The notes under the pieces are model-generated. The model searched no databases, was not told where the DNA came from, and was given only the letters and a program-made list of their open reading frames with translations. 64,000 bases of DNA, taken from assembly GCF_029338255.1 (NCBI RefSeq), contig NZ_CP119787.1, positions 62,001 to 126,000 of the forward strand, written 5' to 3'. Both the position numbers and the translations under genes were made by a program. Positions 43,314-51,150 of the stretch are shown here, piece by piece. This DNA comes from Haloarcula halobia (GTDB lineage: Archaea; Halobacteriota; Halobacteria; Halobacteriales; Haloarculaceae). Each line of letters starts with the position of its first letter. Position 1 is the stretch's first letter.

Positions 43314-44267
43314 ATGCCACCCAAGGTCGTCATCACTGACTCTACCTATCCGGACGCATCCATCGAGCGAGAAGAACTCGCCGACGTCGGGGCGACCGTC
43401 GAACTGGCGAACGCGCGGACGCCGGCGGCGGTGATCGAGTTCGCGACCGACGCCGACGCGCTGTTGAACCAGGAGACGGAGCTCCCGGCGGCGGTCTTCG
43501 AGTCCCTCGATGAACTGGAAGTCGTCGCCCGGTACGGCGTCGGGGTCGACAACATCGACCTGGACGCGGCGGCGGCACACGACGTCTCCGTGCTGAACGT
43601 GCCGTCCTACTGTGAGAGCGAGGTCGCGACGCACGCGCTCACGCTGCTTCTCGCCTGCCGGCGTCGGGTGCCACTGTACGACGATCGGGTCAAAGGCGGC
43701 CAGTGGGACTGGAAGGACGGCCGCCCGATATCGGCACTCGAAGGGAGCACCGTCGGGTTCGTCGCGTTCGGCAATATCGCACAGAAGTTCGACGCGATGC
43801 TCGACGGGATGCCCGTCGAGACGGTCGCGTACGACCCCTACCAGTCAGAGGAGGTGTTCAGGGCCCACGACGTCGAGCCCGTCTCCTTCGAGGCGTTGCT
43901 CGAGCGGGCCGACTGCGTCTCGGTCCACGCTCCCCTGACCGAGGAGACGCGCGGCCTGTTCGACGCCGCGGCCTTCGAGCGGATGAACGACGACGCCGTC
44001 CTGGTCAACGTCGCCCGTGGGCCGGTCGTCGACGACGAGGTGCTCGCCGATGCGCTCCGCGCCGGCGAGCTGGCCGGCGCGGGGCTCGACGTGCTCCCGG
44101 AGGAGCCACCGGAGTCCTCGCCGCTGTTCGACATCGACGAGGTGGTGCTTACGCCCCACGTCGCGTGGTACTCGGAGTCGTCGATGGAGACGCTGCGGCG
44201 ACGTGCGGGACGTGGCGTTGCGGCGTGTCTCCGGGGCGAGCGTCCGGACAACCTCGTCGTCGAGTGA
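43314..44267 (+). CDS. D-isomer-specific 2-hydroxyacid dehydrogenase
   Basis: 317 aa from ATG 43314. Catalytic Arg in VNVARGPVVDDEVLADAL, Glu in AGLDVLPEEPPES and His in LTPHVAWYSESSM. The nucleotide-binding block GSTVGFVAFGNIAQKF departs slightly from the usual G-x-G-x-x-G. Closest in style to phosphoglycerate/hydroxypyruvate reductases. Divergent from the sugar ABC operon with a shared regulatory region, so probably acts on an intermediate of the same sugar. Confidence 0.9.
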   Translation: MPPKVVITDSTYPDASIEREELADVGATVELANARTPAAVIEFATDADALLNQETELPAAVFESLDELEVVARYGVGVDNIDLDAAAAHDVSVLNVPSYCESEVATHALTLLLACRRRVPLYDDRVKGGQWDWKDGRPISALEGSTVGFVAFGNIAQKFDAMLDGMPVETVAYDPYQSEEVFRAHDVEPVSFEALLERADCVSVHAPLTEETRGLFDAAAFERMNDDAVLVNVARGPVVDDEVLADALRAGELAGAGLDVLPEEPPESSPLFDIDEVVLTPHVAWYSESSMETLRRRAGRGVAACLRGERPDNLVVE

Positions 44268-44789
44268 CGGACGTGGGGGCACGCGGGCCCGGTTCCGGCG
44301 CCGTCCGGACCGGTCGCGGGTCCGGGTGAGCGCCGATCCGATGATGTTGAACGCGTTCTTGGTACCGACTACCACGCACGTCTCCGCGGCGTGCCGGCGG
44401 ACGACACGGGGGAGGAATGTCTGGGCGAACCGGGACAGCGTCCCCAGCGGAGCGAGCCTCGCACCCGAGCAACCTGTCGAGCCGACGGGCCACTATGTGG
44501 CAAGCGACGGTTCAACAGCGCGTGCACCCGGATTGATCGCCCCAGTTCGTCCAACAGTGTTGAAAAACCGGAACCGAGTTCGGGGAGGTCGGCGTCGTCT
44601 GGCCCCTCACGACGGGACCACTGTGTCGGGCCATGACCCGATGGCTGCCGGAACCACCGGATAACAGCTCGACGACGGCGGAACTCGGCGGCCCCCGCTC
44701 GGCAGACGCCGTGTGCGAGCCCGCCGTGTCGCTCTGGAGGCTTGAATCAGTGTAGAAAGCGATTCAAGATGAGTAAATTGATAGCCCCG
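44268..44789. other. 522-bp intergenic region, nothing coding recognised
   Basis: GC-rich, between the convergent dehydrogenase and IclR genes. It contains CCAACAGTGTTGAA around 44550 (palindromic core CAACAGTGTTG) and another GTGCAC at 44523-44528. Neither could be linked to a gene start. No convincing reading frame. Confidence 0.5.
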
Positions 44790-45583
44790 TCACTGGCCAC
44801 CGGAGATGTAGTGGTTGTACCGGAGTTCGATGACGTTGGCGGCGTTCTGGACGGCCTCGACGACGTCGTCGGCCACGCCGTCGTCCCAGAGCCGGGTCCG
44901 CGGCCCGGAGACGCAGACGGCTCCGACGACACTACCTGTCGCATCGTCGACGATGGGGACGCCGAGGGCGAGGATGCCCTTGCGTCGGTCCTGGTCCTCG
45001 ACAGAGTAGCCGCGCTCGCGCGTCCGGTGGAGCTCCTCGTGGAGCGCCTCGCGGTCGGTGATGGTGTGTTGGTTCGCTCGCGGGAGACCGTGTTCGTCGA
45101 CGATGGCGTCGACCCGATCGTCGGACATGGCCGACAGGAGCGCCTTCCCCAGTGCCGTCCAGTGCAGGTGGGTCTGCTCGCCCGTCGGCGCGTTGTCGTA
45201 GACCGCCCTGGCCGGCGACTCGGACTTGTAGACGAGGACGCGCTTGCCGCGCTGCTCGACGCCGAGGTTGGCGGCTTCGCCGGTCTCCTCAGCCAGTTCG
45301 TCGATGTGGCGCTTGGCCGCGCGGTAGAGTCCCCAGCTGTCGGCGCGCGTAACTCCCGTGTTTCAGGAACTTCAGGCTCAACCGGTAGGTGCCGTCGTCC
45401 TTGAGCACGTAGCCGGCCTGATGGAGCGTGTTCAGGTGGACCTGTGCGGTGCTCGGCGGTATCTCGAGGTGGTCGGCGAGGGCGCTCACGCCCGCGCCGT
45501 CGAGTTCCTGCAACGCGGTGACCACGGTGAACGCCTTTTGGACCCCCCTGGAGTGTGTTCGTCGAGGTGTGCTGGTCTGTCAT
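44790..45583 (-). pseudogene. IclR-family regulator with two frameshifts
   Basis: ATG 45583 gives MTDQHTSTNT, then the frame breaks. The second frame carries the winged helix (FTVVTALQELDGAG, ALADHLEIPPSTAQVHLNTL, LKDDGTYRLSLKFLKHGSYA). The third frame carries the effector domain (LYRAAKRHIDELAEETGEAA, LHWTALGKALLSAMSDDRVD, GYSVEDQDRRKGILALGVPI, ending NHYISGGQ). Both breaks are cured by removing one G: from the G6 run near 45545 and the G4 run near 45333. About 263 residues result, normal for IclR. Probably controls the neighbouring sugar genes. Confidence 0.8.
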
Positions 45584-46303
45584 TGGCTGTCCCTGTCGAC
45601 AGAATACGAACCGGGACACTAAGGATTTTCGATGGTCGCACGTTTATTCGAAATCATTAAACTCGAACGCGAGGACAGCACAAGCGAGGGCGGTGGTCGA
45701 CGGGCGGGCGAGCGCAGGGAACGGAATAACAATCGTACCCCCATTAGTGTTTGTCCGGTCCGCCACTCGAACGGCCGGCGCCAAGAGACCACAGACGGGG
45801 AGGCTGTCCCACCCACGACGACAGGCGGACGTTGAAGGCCCTATCTGGAAGTATATACCCCCAATATATGGAATAGTAGCAACAGATATCGTATTATTTG
45901 AGTAGATAATGTTATTTAATCGTAATAAAGGCATTTTCTTCGATATAAATTTCATATTCAGTTATAGATATCCCATTATATGGATATTCTGCGTCTCTAT
46001 CCCACGCCAGCACCTCTGTGAACCTATTTATCGAGTTGTTCCGGCCGTATTCAGTTTCGTAATCCGGTTGCTGCCGTCGGATTGCATTCGGTCGGACAGA
46101 CAGGGTGAAACGACAGTCCGTTTCGAGGTAGCTGATAGCACCCGTGAGCACCGATGGCAGACGACTCGTGGCGATACAGCCGCGTCGAACGAGACCCCGG
46201 AGCCGTATCGTCACACCGTCGCCGGGTGGGGGACGCCGGGGGACCAACCGACACCGGGTGAGTCCAAAGGTCTAAGCACTCGCAGAACAGAGGTCTATCC
46301 ACT
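45584..46303. other. 720-bp intergenic region with AT-rich centre
   Basis: 45840-46030 is strongly AT-rich (ATATACCCCCAATATATG, TTATATGGATATTC). Short open frames here have atypical codon use and no recognisable domain. No RNA gene or inverted repeat stands out. Confidence 0.55.
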
Positions 46304-46675
46304 ATGAGCACGGAGACAGACGCCGGAGACGACCTTCGAGAGCGCATCACGAACTTCCTGCGCCGGAACTTCCCGCAGATCCAGATGCACGGCGGCAGCG
46401 CGGCCATCCAGGAGCTGGACCGCGAGGCGGGCAGCGTCACCATCCAGCTCGGCGGTGCCTGTTCGGGCTGTGGCATCTCACCGATGACCATCCAGGCCAT
46501 CAAGACCCGCATGACCAAGGAGATCCCCGAGATCAACGAGGTCGTCGCGCGGACCGGCATGGACGGCGGCGAGGGCATGTCCGGCGGTTCTGGCGGCATG
46601 AGTCCGTCGTTCCCCGGCGAGTCCCGCGGTGGCGACGTCGGCGACGACGACGAGGGCCCGGAAGCGCCGTTCTGA
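46304..46675 (+). CDS. NifU C-terminal-domain Fe-S scaffold protein
   Basis: 123 aa. Nfu domain at about 8-85: NFLRRNFPQIQMHGGSAAIQ, LGGACSGCGISPMTIQAIKT with the CxxC pair, and IPEINEVVARTG. A Gly/Met/Ser-rich tail (DGGEGMSGGSGGMSPSF) and an acidic end follow. Nfu proteins carry and deliver Fe-S clusters. Here it stands alone inside the sugar island, perhaps supplying a cluster to a dehydratase (inference). Confidence 0.92.
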   Translation: MSTETDAGDDLRERITNFLRRNFPQIQMHGGSAAIQELDREAGSVTIQLGGACSGCGISPMTIQAIKTRMTKEIPEINEVVARTGMDGGEGMSGGSGGMSPSFPGESRGGDVGDDDEGPEAPF

Positions 46676-46948
46676 GGCCGGATTTCTCCCATCTTTCGCG
46701 CCGTGTAGCGACTGCTCCGAACCGTCGGCTCTACCGACCGACTGTACGGTCGGCACGGAGGTGTGTTCGACCGTCACCGAAAGGATAGGTTCGGAATCGA
46801 TAAATCGACAATAGACACACCAGGTCTGAGTGAATATTCCTCGTTCCAGTTCGTCATCTCTCGGATACGTCCATATATCCTCGAGAGGTGGGTAGGTTTG
46901 GACAGTCTGTTCCTACTATGCGTGTATTTGTCTTCGGAATCGGGCAAT

Positions 46949-47245
46949 CTCGGAACTGTCGCCGAGTCCCACCCCGTGGCGGCGCTGGTCGACGAGGGCT
47001 GGCTCCCGAACGACCGCTACGAGGAGTTCCAGAGCGCGGTCCGCAGCGAGGTCGGCGAGGCCGTCGACATCGAGAAGCTCGAAGTCGCCGAGTACGACTC
47101 CGACGGGCACGCACACGCCGCCGAGGAGGTCGCCAACGCCGTCCGCTTCCTGGCCTCGCCGGCCAGCGACTGCGTCAAGGGCCGCGAACTGCGCGTCGAC
47201 GGCGGGCAGGTCCCCATCGACTCCTGGCGCCTGGACAGCCGGTAG
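46949..47245 (+). pseudogene. C-terminal remnant of a short-chain dehydrogenase
   Basis: The open frame reads HPVAALVDEGWLPNDRYEEF, then AEEVANAVRFLASPASDCVK and GRELRVDGGQVPIDSW to a stop at 47245. This is the last third of an SDR, whose C-terminal FLASP...G.ELRVDGG signature is clear. No Rossmann or catalytic Tyr-x-x-x-Lys part exists upstream; instead the DNA becomes AT-rich. The gene is 5'-truncated. It converges on an intact SDR gene. Confidence 0.72.
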
Positions 47246-47261
47246 GCCCGGTCGTAGCGAC

Positions 47262-48086
47262 TCACTCCTCGCGCTCGGTGCGGTACGACCGGTACAGTTC
47301 GTCCTGCATCACCTGACTGCGGCCGCCGTCGACCAGGATCGACTCGCCGGTGACGAAGGTAGCGTCGTCGCTCGCGAGGAAGGCCGCCATCCCTGCGACG
47401 TCAGCGGGGCGGCCCAGCCGACCCACCGGGTGGATCTCCTTCGTGTACTCGTACTCCGCTTCGCTGTCGAACTCCTCTCGGGTGCGCTCTATCTCGACCC
47501 AGCCGGGGTTGATGGTGTTGACGGTGATGTCGTCGGGGCCAAGTTCCAGCGCCAGCGCCCGCGTGATGCCGTTGATGCCCGCCTTCACCGCGTTGTACGG
47601 GAACAGGCCCGGCATCGTCAGGAACGCGTGGTTCGAGGACGTGTTGAGGATGGTCCCGCCGGGGGGCATGTGCTCGGCGGCGTGTTTCGCACAGAGCCAG
47701 AAGGAACGAAAGTCCGTCTCGACGACGAACTCCCAGTCGTCGATGGTCGCCTCGGCGGCGGTCGTCTCGGTCTGGACGCCGGCGTTGTTGACGAGCACGT
47801 CCACGCGGCCGTACTCGTCGACGGTGTGTTCGACCAGCGCCTGTATCTCGGCGGGGTCGCGCATGTCCGCCTGGACGAACGTCGCCTCGCCGCCGCCGGC
47901 CTCGATGTCAGCGACCACCGCCTCACCGGGACCGCGCGAACGGCCGGTGACGACGACGGACGCTCCTTCGGCGGCGAATCGCCGGGCGACGCCGGCACCG
48001 ATGCCGCGTGTCGACCCTGTGACGAGGACGACGCGGTCTGCGTGGCGGGACGGGACGGCGTTCTCGGTGGGGTCTGTGGGAGCCAT
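47262..48086 (-). CDS. Short-chain dehydrogenase/reductase (sugar dehydrogenase type)
   Basis: 274 aa. Cofactor motif VLVTGSTRGIGAGVARRFA, NNAGVQTETT, Ser of the catalytic set in LNTSSNHAFLTM, Tyr and Lys in LFPYNAVKAGINGI, then VNTINPGWVEIERTREEF and FVTGESILVDGGRSQV. This is the glucose-1-dehydrogenase/KduD-like classical SDR group. Next to a galactonate-dehydratase-type gene on the same strand, so oxidation of the sugar to its lactone is a sensible role (inference). Confidence 0.9.
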   Translation of the reverse strand: MAPTDPTENAVPSRHADRVVLVTGSTRGIGAGVARRFAAEGASVVVTGRSRGPGEAVVADIEAGGGEATFVQADMRDPAEIQALVEHTVDEYGRVDVLVNNAGVQTETTAAEATIDDWEFVVETDFRSFWLCAKHAAEHMPPGGTILNTSSNHAFLTMPGLFPYNAVKAGINGITRALALELGPDDITVNTINPGWVEIERTREEFDSEAEYEYTKEIHPVGRLGRPADVAGMAAFLASDDATFVTGESILVDGGRSQVMQDELYRSYRTEREE

Positions 48087-48139
48087 CTACCCGATGGGTC
48101 GGCCCTCCACCGGCAAAAGTCAGTCGGAAACTTGCCGGC

Positions 48140-49321
48140 TTACCACTCGGCGACGCTGCCGTCCTCGTGGCGCCAGACCGGGTTGTGCCAGTTGACGGTC
48201 TTCTCGGACTGCTCGCGGACGTAGTCCTCGTTGATGTCGATGCCCAGGCCCGGGGCGTCCGGGACGGTGACGTAGCCGTCGCGGTACTCGAACACCGAGG
48301 GGTCGGCGAGGTAGTCGAGGACGTCGGTCGTCTCGTTGTAGTGGATGTTCAGGCTCTGCTCCTGGATGAGGGCGTTGGGCGAGCAGGCGTCGACCTGAAT
48401 GCACGACGCCAGCGCGACCGGGCCCAGCGGACAGTGGGGGGCGAGCGCCACGTCGTAGGCCTCGGCCATCGCGGCGATCTTCTTGACCTCGGTGATGCCG
48501 CCGGCGTGCGAGAGATCCGGCTGGATGACGTCGACGGAGCCGTCCTCGAAGACCTCCTTGTAGTCCCAGCGCGAGAACATGCGCTCGCCCGTCGCGATGG
48601 GGATGGTCGTGTGGGCGGCGATGTCCGGGAGCGCGTCGTTGTGTTCGGGCAGGACCGGTTCCTCGATGAACATCGGTTCGTACGGTTCCAGCGCCTTCGC
48701 GAGCCGTTTGGCCATCGGCTTCGAGACGCGGCCGTGGAAGTCGACGCCGATGTCGACCTCGTCGCCGACGGCCTCGCGGACCTCGCGCAGGCGGTTGACC
48801 GCGGCCTCGACGGTCGCCGGGTCGTCGACGCGCTTGATCTCGGCGGTGGCGTTCATCTTCAGCGCGGTGAAGCCGGCGTCGACCTTCTGTTCGGCCTGGT
48901 CTGCGACCTCGGAGGGACGGTCGCCGCCGATCCACTGGTAGACGCGGATGCGCTCGCGGGCGGCCCCGCCGAGCAGCTGGTGGACCGACGCCCCCAGTTG
49001 CTGGCCCTTGATGTCCCAGAGCGCCTGGTCGATGCCGGCGATCGCGGACATCAGGACCGGGCCACCGCGATAGAACCCGCCGCGGTACATCGTCTGCCAG
49101 TGGTCCTCGATGTCCTCGGGATTCTCCCCGAGCAGGTAGTTCTCCATGAGTTCCTCGACGGCGGCCCGGACCGTGTGGGCGCGCCCCTCGACGACGGGTT
49201 CGCCCCAGCCGACCGTGCCGTCAGCGGTCTCGATGCGCAGGAGGAGCCAGCGCGGCGGCACCTCGAACAGCTCGTAGTCGACGATGCGGTCGGTCCCCGT
49301 GGACTCCGTGCTCGAACTCAT
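48140..49321 (-). CDS. Enolase-superfamily sugar-acid dehydratase (D-galactonate dehydratase type)
   Basis: 393 aa. Metal and catalytic residues match the DgoD group: Lys155 in FTALKMNATA, Asp194 and His196 in GVDFHGRVS, Glu220 in MFIEEPVLP, Glu246 in ATGERMFSRWD, His296 in LAPHCPLGP, and Glu321 in IQEQSLNIHYNE. Asp-x-His with the second His at the end of strand 8 indicates acid-base dehydration of a galactonate- or gluconate-like acid to the 2-keto-3-deoxy product. Haloarchaeal gluconate dehydratases are close relatives, so the exact epimer is uncertain. Confidence 0.9.
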   Translation of the reverse strand: MSSSTESTGTDRIVDYELFEVPPRWLLLRIETADGTVGWGEPVVEGRAHTVRAAVEELMENYLLGENPEDIEDHWQTMYRGGFYRGGPVLMSAIAGIDQALWDIKGQQLGASVHQLLGGAARERIRVYQWIGGDRPSEVADQAEQKVDAGFTALKMNATAEIKRVDDPATVEAAVNRLREVREAVGDEVDIGVDFHGRVSKPMAKRLAKALEPYEPMFIEEPVLPEHNDALPDIAAHTTIPIATGERMFSRWDYKEVFEDGSVDVIQPDLSHAGGITEVKKIAAMAEAYDVALAPHCPLGPVALASCIQVDACSPNALIQEQSLNIHYNETTDVLDYLADPSVFEYRDGYVTVPDAPGLGIDINEDYVREQSEKTVNWHNPVWRHEDGSVAEW

Positions 49322-49428
49322 CGGTTCAGGACCTCCGTGCGATACGACGACTGGCAGGCGCTACGTGTCTCGGCCGGGGGCAGGACGGTCGCGGCCGTCC
49401 GTCCCCGAGACTGGTCCGGGCGGGTAGT

Positions 49429-49474
49429 CATCGTGCACAGCTTTGCGAACCCCTCATATAATCATTGTGCACGG
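49429..49474. promoter_or_regulatory. Paired GTGCAC sites around a TATA element
   Basis: CATCGTGCACAG and CATTGTGCACGG contain GTGCAC at 49433-49438 and 49467-49472, 34 nt apart. CATATAATC lies between them. Located between the dehydratase gene (leftward) and the IclR gene (rightward). They share ATNGTGCACRG with the site at 43195, so they are a candidate IclR operator. Confidence 0.55.
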
Positions 49475-49539
49475 ACGGAGCCGGACGCTCGTTCATGTGT
49501 TACGAACGATTTTTGATGGCGGAGTCGCATTCTCGATTC

Positions 49540-50298
49540 ATGAACGACAGCGCGCCCCGGGCGAAAACCACCGTAACGAGCTTCCGGATAATCGAGGCCG
49601 TCCGCGACGACCCCGGGGTCGGAGTCAGCGAGCTGGCCCGGCAGGTCGACCTCTCGAAGAGCGCCGTCCACAAGCACGTCCAGACGCTGACCGACCTCGG
49701 ATACCTGGTCCGCGAGGGCACCGCGTACTACCTGAGCAACCGGTTCCTGAGCCTCGGTGTGCGGGCCCGCGAGCGACTGGCGCTGGAGCCCGCACGGGAC
49801 GTCGTCACCGACCTGGCCGAGACGACGGGGCACGTCTCGAGTTTCATCGTCCACGAGAACGACAGCGGCGTCTACGCGCTCCGGGTCGGACCGGAGGGTA
49901 CCGCCCCCAGCGACGTCACCGAGGGGGACGTCGCCCCCCTGCACGCGACTGCCGGCGGGAAGGCCATCCTCGCGTTCCGCTCCGCGGAGAAGCGCGCCGA
50001 GATCCTCGAGAGCGTCGGCCTCCCCACGCACACGGACAAGACGATCACCGACCGGGCGGAACTGGAGCGGGAACTCCGGTCGGTGCGTGACCAGCGCGTG
50101 GCGTTCGACCGCGAGGAGTACATCAGCGGCCACCAGTGTGTCGCCTCGCCGGTCGTCGGCGCCGACGGTGAGCCCATCGCCGCCGTCAGCGTCACGGGGA
50201 ACATCTACCACATGTCCGGCAAGCGCCTCGAGGAAGACGTCACGGGCCTCGTCACCAGCGCCGCGAAGTCGATCGAGAACCGACTGCTCCCGCAGTGA
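49540..50298 (+). CDS. IclR-family transcriptional regulator
   Basis: 252 aa from ATG 49540 (MNDSAPRAKTTVTSFRIIEA); in-frame ATGs at 49465, 49495 and 49516 would overlong the N-terminus. Winged helix at about 10-70 (VGVSELARQVDLSKSAVHKH, LTDLGYLVREGTAYYLS). Effector domain at about 80-250 (LHATAGGKAILAFRSAEKR, YISGHQCVASPVVGADGEPI, AAVSVTGNIYHMSGKRL). IclR proteins bind small sugars or acids and control adjacent catabolic operons. Divergent from the dehydratase gene. Confidence 0.93.
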   Translation: MNDSAPRAKTTVTSFRIIEAVRDDPGVGVSELARQVDLSKSAVHKHVQTLTDLGYLVREGTAYYLSNRFLSLGVRARERLALEPARDVVTDLAETTGHVSSFIVHENDSGVYALRVGPEGTAPSDVTEGDVAPLHATAGGKAILAFRSAEKRAEILESVGLPTHTDKTITDRAELERELRSVRDQRVAFDREEYISGHQCVASPVVGADGEPIAAVSVTGNIYHMSGKRLEEDVTGLVTSAAKSIENRLLPQ

Positions 50299-51150
50299 CC
50301 GATATTCACGATGTGCGAACGGCCGCCCGCGAACCCGCTCGCGGACGGCAGATAGACAGGAGACGGACCGAGACGCACCGCTCGACCGACCGAACGGCGG
50401 CAGTTCGGTGACCGGCTGTCTCGACTACCGCAACCAGTAACATCCGTACATATGTTATAACCAGCACGTCACGTCCACCTGCCGAGCGCCTCGACCACTC
50501 CGTTCTCCCATCGAGAACGTGCGGACGGGCCCGTTCGGCAAGTGGACCGCCGCGGCGCGACGCTCCGGGGACACCGAGACGGTGTCGGGGCTGATCGGGG
50601 ATGCCACCGGAGGCCAGGGGACGAGAGAAGTAACACTATAAAATACATATATAGTACAAAATATAACTTAGAGAATTACACAGCTCTCTGATTCTCGAAT
50701 CCGCCAGATAGAGGGGCACTCAAGCCCGTTTCCGTCCGAATAACCACCCAAGTCCTGGTAGGTCGACAACTCGCTTCGAACCCGACAATCGGACATAGAT
50801 GTCTCCAATTGTGCTATCTTACGGCCCCAAACTCGTGTTTTCCCGTAAGAATCGAATCCAGTGCACAACTATCATAATACATATATTATCTTCGAACTAC
50901 TGGTTTTCTTATAATTTCTGAGGTGGCCGGCGCAGGGGACTCGACGACGGCGACGTCGGACGCGTCCAGGGTCGGACCGCCCACGAGAACCCCGCCGTGC
51001 GGACGGTCCTCAGACCGGCGTCGGCCATCTGACGGGCTCGGTCCCCCAGCGCTCGCTGGGCCGGTGGGACGGTGATACGGCTTCCCCACGGGCGCCGCGG
51101 GGGTATCGCGAACCCGGAGGTTTTACGCTCCCGGAAAAGGTGCCTCAACT
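50299..51150. other. 852-bp region without a supported gene
   Basis: 50630-50910 is AT-rich (TATAAAATACATATATAG, TACATATATTATC). 50920-51130 is GC-rich with short minus-strand frames that I cannot assign. The sulfatase start follows immediately; GGTTTTACGCTCC at about 51118 is a TATA candidate for it. Probably the right edge of the sugar island. Confidence 0.5.

Noticed and set aside
44369-44554. 61-codon minus-strand frame starting MDELGRSIRVHALL
   Set aside because: No domain recognised; GC-biased chance frame in an intergenic region.
45912-46247. 111-codon minus-strand frame
   Set aside because: Half lies in AT-rich DNA with unusual codon use; no domain, promoter or partner supports it.
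50668-50868. 66-codon minus-strand frame in the AT-rich tract
   Set aside because: No homology I recognise, atypical composition, no start context.
50909-51148. Minus-strand fragment containing AQRALGDRARQMADAGL
   Set aside because: Looks slightly like part of a protein, but too short and without conserved context; may be a decayed gene end, not supportable.
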